From Epsilonproteobacteria bacterium 4484_65 (GTDB taxonomy: Bacteria > Campylobacterota > Campylobacteria > Campylobacterales > Sulfurovaceae), in assembly GCA_002085305.1 (NCBI GenBank), contig NATJ01000004.1, forward strand, positions 1 to 18,377: DNA of 18,377 bases, in the 5' to 3' direction. Below are positions 16,304-18,377 of this stretch, one piece after another. The translations under genes were made by a program, and so were the position numbers. Positions within the stretch are counted from its first letter, which is position 1. The number at the start of each line of letters is the position of its first letter. The notes beneath the pieces were generated by a model, which did no database searches, was not told where the DNA came from, and worked only from the letters and a program-made list of their open reading frames with translations.

Positions 16304-17428
16304 TTAAATGCTATTTACAGTCATTTCCCTCATATAGACAGTTTCTCTAGATTTATGATTGCCTGAACCTGTAGAAACTTTTGAATCCATGAAATCCGCA
16401 GAAGATATTAATTCCAAAGCTATATCTCTACCAATTGTTTTTTCTATGTTTACAAAATTATTTTTAAACATATCATATACTTCTTGTTCTTCTACTATAA
16501 GTACCTGGGCTCCAGAGTCAAGTGCATCCAGTAGGGTAGTTGCTGCTTTAGTATAGGCTAATGTTTTATTGTCCTCAAGAAGAGAAAGACCGGAAAGTTT
16601 GTTTGCTCTTGAGAATGATACTACTTTTGAACCTGCTTGTATGATCTTTTCATTGATACTGTCTGTATTTCCAGTGGCTGCACCTGCATAATAGGCGATC
16701 TGTTTCCCTTCTATACTTACAATCGTTGGCACTTCCTCTTCTTTTTTAAGAAAAGCATCTTTTTTCTCAGCAAGACGAGCAGCAAGATTATCTATAAAAG
16801 AAGGGGTATCTGTTTTAGGAGGCTTAACCATCATTTTAAGTTCATCTATAGTCGCAGTATGGTCTTGTGCATTGAAAAAGTTATTTTCATATTCACAGTC
16901 AAGTAGACTAGAATGCGGATAAGTAATAGCTTCAAGTATTGCTTCTTTATGTTCTGAACCTTCGGTGATCATTTTGTGTGCAAGTATCAGTATCGCGTCA
17001 CCGATATATGTATGATCAAACTTCTCTGTCTCAGAGGCATAGTGTACACTATAGAGTGTCTTATAGTACTCCAAGTCCTCTTCTGAAGCAAAAGGTGCCA
17101 AGAGTTCATAACTTTGCATAAAGTCATTATCTTTGATAACAAGTCCATTCATAGAACGATAAGAATTTATAGGATCTATTTGTAATGATGTACCTAATCT
17201 TTCTATTACATCACTCATGCTTTGATCACCATTAACAATTAAGTCATTGATCTTAAATAGAAGGTTTTCTTCAGGGTATGTAAAGTTCTCATTTTGTTCT
17301 CGTATAAAAGCCAAGAGATCTTTAGCCTTCATATCCTCTGCCAATTCAATGCTAAATTGTTTGTAATAAGGGAGGTAGTCTGTTTTGGCATTAAAAAAGA
17401 ATGCTTTTATTTCTAGTATTGGTTGCAT
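16304..17428 (-). CDS. SdhB-like / CCG-like fusion lacking the iron-sulfur cysteines
   Basis: 374 residues, function unknown. Residues 5-23 match SdhB residues 7-25 of the neighbouring operon at 15 of 19 positions, including TDYLPYYK. Similarity continues: VNGDQ (65-69) for VNGKS, MNGLVIKDNDF (93-103) for MKDMIIDKKDF, and YIGDAILILAHKM (141-153) for YLGPAALNAAFRF. None of the four [2Fe-2S] cysteines is kept. The only Cys, Cys178 in LLDC, aligns with SdhB Cys210. Residues 240-345 look like one CCG domain in which the cysteine positions are Ala250, Leu278/Ser279, Glu313 and Glu316. The layout is that of TfrB (SdhB fused to HdrB). It has AAGGAA and TATAAT sites. It could be a structural, assembly or regulatory relative of the SdhABE complex, and is intact, not a pseudogene. 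Confidence 0.8.
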   Translation of the reverse strand: MQPILEIKAFFFNAKTDYLPYYKQFSIELAEDMKAKDLLAFIREQNENFTYPEENLLFKINDLIVNGDQSMSDVIERLGTSLQIDPINSYRSMNGLVIKDNDFMQSYELLAPFASEEDLEYYKTLYSVHYASETEKFDHTYIGDAILILAHKMITEGSEHKEAILEAITYPHSSLLDCEYENNFFNAQDHTATIDELKMMVKPPKTDTPSFIDNLAARLAEKKDAFLKKEEEVPTIVSIEGKQIAYYAGAATGNTDSINEKIIQAGSKVVSFSRANKLSGLSLLEDNKTLAYTKAATTLLDALDSGAQVLIVEEQEVYDMFKNNFVNIEKTIGRDIALELISSADFMDSKVSTGSGNHKSRETVYMREMTVNSI

Positions 17429-17457
17429 ATAATTATTCCTTGAACGTTATTACGATG

Positions 17458-17463
17458 ATTATA
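17458..17463 (-). promoter_or_regulatory. -10 box TATAAT for the SdhB-like gene
   Basis: Perfect TATAAT on the - strand, 29 bases before the ATG at 17428, with the AAGGAA ribosome site in between. It is divergent from the thiL promoter. Confidence 0.5.
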
Positions 17464-17524
17464 GCTAACGTTTGATATTGGTTTGATAATCTAAGACTGT
17501 CCTAAAGATAAATAGATTTAACTA

Positions 17525-17533
17525 TGTTACAAT
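17525..17533 (+). promoter_or_regulatory. Extended -10 box TGTTACAAT for thiL
   Basis: TGT followed by TACAAT, an extended -10 element 30 bases before the thiL ATG (17564). A ribosome site AGGAAAG follows at 17551-17557. Confidence 0.5.
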
Positions 17534-17563
17534 TTTGCCAATAATTAAGTAGGAAAGCACTAA

Positions 17564-18377
17564 ATGCCAAGTGACACAAAAATAGACAAAGAACACTACC
17601 TCATAAATAAACTAAGTTCAAAGTACATCGGAGATGATGCTGCTGTAATAGGTGATACCCTTTATAGTATGGATGCCTTTTTTGAAGATGTGCATTTTAA
17701 GCGTGAGTGGATGAGTATGGCACAGATAGGGCGTAAAGCCATGCTTATCAACCTTTCAGATGCCATCGCGATGAATGCACAACCTCAGTATGCCCTTGTT
17801 ACGGTCTCTTTACCTAAAGATATCACCAATGCAGAGATAGACGAACTGACCCTAAGTTTGGAATCTACAGCTAAGGACTATGGATGTGAGATCATAGGTG
17901 GTGATACGGTAGGAGGAGAGAAACTTCATCTCTCAATTACTATCATTTCCAAGAGTGATGATCCTCTTTTGCGTAGTGGACTAAAAGAAGGTGACCTGTT
18001 GGCTTTTACCGGTACATTAGGTGAAAGTAAAAGAGACTTGGATGCATTATTTAAAGGAGATAAACTGAGTGATAATGCACGATTTTTTGAGCCTACTTTA
18101 AGAGCAGATTTTATAGCAAAAGCAAGACCCTTTTTGCGGGTTGGCATGGATATCTCAGACGGACTCTATTGTGATACCAATAAGCTACTGGATATCAATA
18201 AATATGGGTTTAAGATATTAAAAACTATCAACGACTATACAGGGCTTAGCGGAGAAGAGTATGAAATGCTTATTGGGTTTAAAAAAGAGAATCTCAAAGC
18301 TGTAAAAAGTGTGGCTAAAGCTCTAGATCTACCTTTAACTGTCTTTGCAGAAGTAGTTCAAAATAAAAAAAGATTCT
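17564..18377 (+). CDS. thiL: Thiamine-monophosphate kinase (partial, 3' end beyond the window)
   Basis: The first 271 codons of a gene that runs off the window with no stop. The product phosphorylates thiamine monophosphate to thiamine diphosphate, the last step of cofactor synthesis, in the cytosol. Visible family motifs: GDDAAVI at about 23-29, DAFFEDVHF at 37-45 (usually TDxxVExxHF), IGRKAMLINLSDAIAMNAQP at 55-74, GGDT at 112-115, the FTGTLGES region near 148-155, and DISDGLYCD near 196-204. These are ATP- and metal-binding segments of the PurM-like fold. ATG 17564 follows AGGAAAG. The first Asp-rich motif reads DA where TD is usual, a small change. Divergent from the SdhB-like gene with no evident functional link. 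Confidence 0.93.
   Translation, partial: MPSDTKIDKEHYLINKLSSKYIGDDAAVIGDTLYSMDAFFEDVHFKREWMSMAQIGRKAMLINLSDAIAMNAQPQYALVTVSLPKDITNAEIDELTLSLESTAKDYGCEIIGGDTVGGEKLHLSITIISKSDDPLLRSGLKEGDLLAFTGTLGESKRDLDALFKGDKLSDNARFFEPTLRADFIAKARPFLRVGMDISDGLYCDTNKLLDINKYGFKILKTINDYTGLSGEEYEMLIGFKKENLKAVKSVAKALDLPLTVFAEVVQNKKRF

Noticed and set aside
16304..17428. Pseudogene of sdhB
   Set aside because: The frame is intact over 374 codons, with promoter, ribosome site and conserved non-cysteine blocks, so it looks selected rather than decayed.
1..18377. tRNA/rRNA genes, CRISPR arrays, insertion sequences, prophage or integrase genes
   Set aside because: None was seen: no spaced direct-repeat array, no transposase or integrase motif, no cloverleaf-like stretch in the short gaps.

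Overview
The window is AT-rich chromosomal DNA that most resembles a free-living, sulfur-oxidiser-type member of the Campylobacterota (Epsilonproteobacteria), something like Sulfurovum or Sulfurimonas. The pointers are an OprD-like porin next to the acetate permease, an SdhA-SdhB-CCG-type succinate/fumarate oxidoreductase, a 7TM-DISM diguanylate cyclase, and TATAAT-like -10 boxes in A/T-rich DNA without clear -35 boxes. The genus is inferred from gene content, not proven. No RNA gene, mobile element, CRISPR array or sign of recent transfer was seen, and coding density is high.

Bases 1-6996 (+ strand) are an acetate uptake and activation block: the end of an outer-membrane porin, a DUF485 membrane protein (YjcH type) overlapping the acetate/cation symporter actP by one base, a cNMP-binding/CBS/DUF294 nucleotidyltransferase-like signalling protein, a DnaQ-like 3'-5' exonuclease, and acetyl-CoA synthetase acs. 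A strong hairpin separates actP from the signalling gene. A 7-bp dyad lies just upstream of acs.

Bases 6993-10829 (- strand) carry a 7TM-DISM GGDEF protein that converges on acs with a 4-bp overlap, a family 4-type Fe-S uracil-DNA glycosylase that looks leaderless, and an S41 lipoprotein protease. A small + strand gene missed by length cut-offs (10940-11104, 54 aa, one membrane segment, two Cys) is divergent from the protease.

Bases 11141-17428 (- strand) hold a one-iron superoxide reductase with its own extended -10 promoter, a CxxCH haem-binding protein, a DUF4282-like membrane protein, and the tight operon sdhA-sdhB-sdhE (transcribed in that order). The flavoprotein has no Tat signal. SdhB has an extra cysteine that predicts a second [4Fe-4S] cluster in place of [3Fe-4S]. 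SdhE has two CCG domains. Upstream of sdhA lies the most unusual gene of the window (16304-17428). It looks like an SdhB-like domain joined to a CCG-like domain, the TfrB layout, but only one of the expected Fe-S cysteines remains. It shares a 19-residue stretch with the neighbouring SdhB (15 identical), so it appears to be a metal-free relative of the same complex.

Bases 17564-18377 (+) are the start of thiL (thiamine-monophosphate kinase), cut by the window end and divergent from the SdhB-like gene.
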